Shown: one piece after another, positions 62,939 through 64,000 of the stretch
How the letters are laid out: the number at the start of each line of letters is the position of its first letter
Position numbering within the stretch: position 1 is the stretch's first letter
Assembly (NCBI GenBank): GCA_964642505.1
Contig: CAZXQY010000001.1
Span: 1-64,000 of the forward strand
Origin: TMED69 sp964642505
GTDB lineage: Bacteria > Pseudomonadota > Gammaproteobacteria > Ga0077536
Direction: 5' to 3'
DNA: 64,000 nt
The notes under the pieces: model-generated
Database searches by the model: none
What the model was told of the DNA's origin: nothing
What the model saw: only the letters and a program-made list of their open reading frames with translations
Program-made: the position numbers and the translations under genes

Positions 62939-63949
62939 CTACAAAAAACACCTATCAAGCTGGTCAAGAAATAGAGGAAAAGAATTTAGGATTTCTTTTT
63001 GGCCGGACTGATTCCATAGCGCACTCTTCAAGGCTATTCCTTGGCATCCTAATTCTCTCGCCGAAACAACGTCGGGCAAGGCAAGCCCACCGAGAGCATA
63101 GACTGGTACCGAACATCGTTGAACTAAATTTCTCAATTCCATCCAACCGATCGGTGATCGGGCGCGATGAGTAACGGTTTTATTAATAGGAGATAAATAA
63201 ATAAAATCGACACCTATTTTCTCAGCGTGTTCCACTTCTTCGATATTATGACAAGAGGTACTAAGTAGGTGAAATCGGCTTATAGGCCTTGTTTCGTATT
63301 TTCGAGCCTCTTGACAATTTAGATGCAAACCCTGGAATAGAGCAGGGTCAAACTGAGACAGTTTACCATTAATCATTAGCTTAGCTTCTTCGGCACTTAT
63401 GGTTTCAGCTAACGACCTACCAAGGTCATCTAAGTTCTTTGCATTTTCTGTCAGCGGTCTGACCTGAACAAGTTTCACGCCATTTTTCACTAGTTTTTTT
63501 ACTTCTCTAGCGTATTGATCTATATCTTCACCAAGCCGGGGTGTTACCGCGACGAGTGAAGGTAGGAATATCGCAGAGTTGATACCGAAATTATGTTCTG
63601 GAAAACTAAAATCAGAGAACTTTTCTTGGGCAAGCCATAATATTTCCTGCCCCTCCTCTCCCCTGGGCTCACCACACCAATCTATCACTTCAAACACATT
63701 TAAATTTGTAGTCGGATCGCGACCACTAATGTTTATTTTTATAAGGGGCCGGTATCTGAGCACCTCTATTCCTAACTCTTCTCTTAGCTCTCTTCTTAGG
63801 GCATTCCCTACGGTTTCGCCTGCCTCTTTTTTCCCGCCGGGCAATTCCCAAAGACCCCCAAGATAGCCCTCCTTCTTTCTTTTACTTATCAGTACAGATC
63901 CGCAATGATTCTTAACGATACCTATCGCGACTTCGAAAGAATTTCTCAC
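62939..63949 (-). CDS. fused Nudix hydrolase and ThiE-like thiamine phosphate synthase domain
   Basis: The N-terminal domain (about 1-130) is a MutT-like Nudix hydrolase with the full box GGKKEAGETVGNALRREL and REELGI, probably cleaning oxidised nucleotides. The C-terminal domain (about 150-336) is ThiE-like with VQVRPL, FIYLSPINKTVTHRARSPIGW and VYALGGL. This fusion is known in gammaproteobacteria near argJ, secA or zapD; whether the ThiE half makes thiamine phosphate is unproven. The start is GTG 63949. It converges with zapD, leaving 17 bases between. yacG, often found beside zapD, is absent. Confidence 0.92.
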   Translation of the reverse strand: MRNSFEVAIGIVKNHCGSVLISKRKKEGYLGGLWELPGGKKEAGETVGNALRRELREELGIEVLRYRPLIKINISGRDPTTNLNVFEVIDWCGEPRGEEGQEILWLAQEKFSDFSFPEHNFGINSAIFLPSLVAVTPRLGEDIDQYAREVKKLVKNGVKLVQVRPLTENAKNLDDLGRSLAETISAEEAKLMINGKLSQFDPALFQGLHLNCQEARKYETRPISRFHLLSTSCHNIEEVEHAEKIGVDFIYLSPINKTVTHRARSPIGWMELRNLVQRCSVPVYALGGLALPDVVSARELGCQGIALKSALWNQSGQKEILNSFPLFLDQLDRCFL

Positions 63950-64000
63950 AGTATTTTACCCTGACTTGACTGAAAGCGATTCCTCAGCTTCGGTACTCCG

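Noticed and set aside
63950..64000. Possible minus-strand coding frame reaching the window edge and overlapping the Nudix-ThiE start (GTGA).
   Set aside because: Only about 17 codons are visible and they match no family I recognise, so no gene is called.
1..64000. CRISPR arrays, prophage, transposases, restriction-modification or defence systems.
   Set aside because: No repeated spacer units, no integrase other than XerC, and every long frame belongs to a housekeeping or envelope family; no accessory island is visible.

Overview
This window is a chromosomal, housekeeping-rich segment of a gammaproteobacterium. The evidence is gene order: the ubiE-ubiJ-ubiB block beside hslUV, dapF-DUF484-xerC, the divergent bamD / rluD-pgeF-clpB pair, pilB-pilC-pilD-coaE-zapD, the divergent trmJ / suhB pair, ilvI-ilvN-ilvC-pssA, and def-fmt-rsmB followed by DUF4390-ntrYX-trkAH. 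A type IV pilus, PagL and a BamD lipoprotein show a Gram-negative envelope. The order within the class cannot be fixed from sequence alone. Base composition is moderately AT-rich and even throughout. I saw no insertion sequence, prophage, CRISPR array or island. A run of 10 N inside zapD shows that this is a scaffolded draft, possibly a metagenome or single-cell assembly.

Layout. 1-3.0 kb (minus): topA, tsaC and the 5' part of a tRNA-Tyr. 3.3-13.2 kb (plus): def-fmt-rsmB-DUF4390-ntrY-ntrX-trkA-trkH, covering N-terminal formyl processing, rRNA methylation, an NtrYX two-component system and Trk potassium uptake. 13.2-16.1 kb: a class 1B dihydroorotate dehydrogenase, trmL, gpsA and a membrane rhodanese. 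16.3-20.2 kb (plus): gpmI, an EnvC-like LytM protein and a carboxyl-terminal protease. 20.2-30.7 kb (minus): ubiquinone genes, HslUV, XerC, DUF484, DapF, an MscS channel, NagZ and an L,D-transpeptidase-like protein. 30.7-39 kb (minus): RlmD, a PolB-type exonuclease, PagL, RimI, a family 4 uracil-DNA glycosylase, PssA and the branched-chain amino acid genes. 39.2-47.2 kb: proS, a WrbA-like flavoprotein, Hda, a PerM-type permease, DUF2066, purM, trmJ and suhB. 47.2-48.2 kb (minus): a type IV pilin and a small PP0621-type protein. 48.4-52.1 kb: sucCD and nadE. 52.1-57.4 kb: bamD, rluD, pgeF and clpB, the last with a sigma-32 type promoter. 57.5-62.9 kb: pilB, pilC, pilD, coaE and zapD. 62.9-63.9 kb: a Nudix-ThiE fusion.

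I found no undescribed multigene system. The points most worth checking are: two genes that appear to lack ATG, GTG or TTG starts (pilD, apparently ATA after a strong Shine-Dalgarno; rsmB, apparently CTG overlapping the fmt stop); an NtrX whose AAA+ domain has lost GAFTGA, the Walker B acids and one arginine finger; a class 1B PyrD with no PyrK nearby; a PilB with half of its tetracysteine motif; and a perfect 12-bp inverted repeat between the pilin and PP0621 genes. Several usual neighbours are absent from their expected positions (dprA/LysM beside def, secB and grxC beside gpsA, pilS/pilR beside pilA, yacG beside zapD), which suggests a rearranged or streamlined genome.
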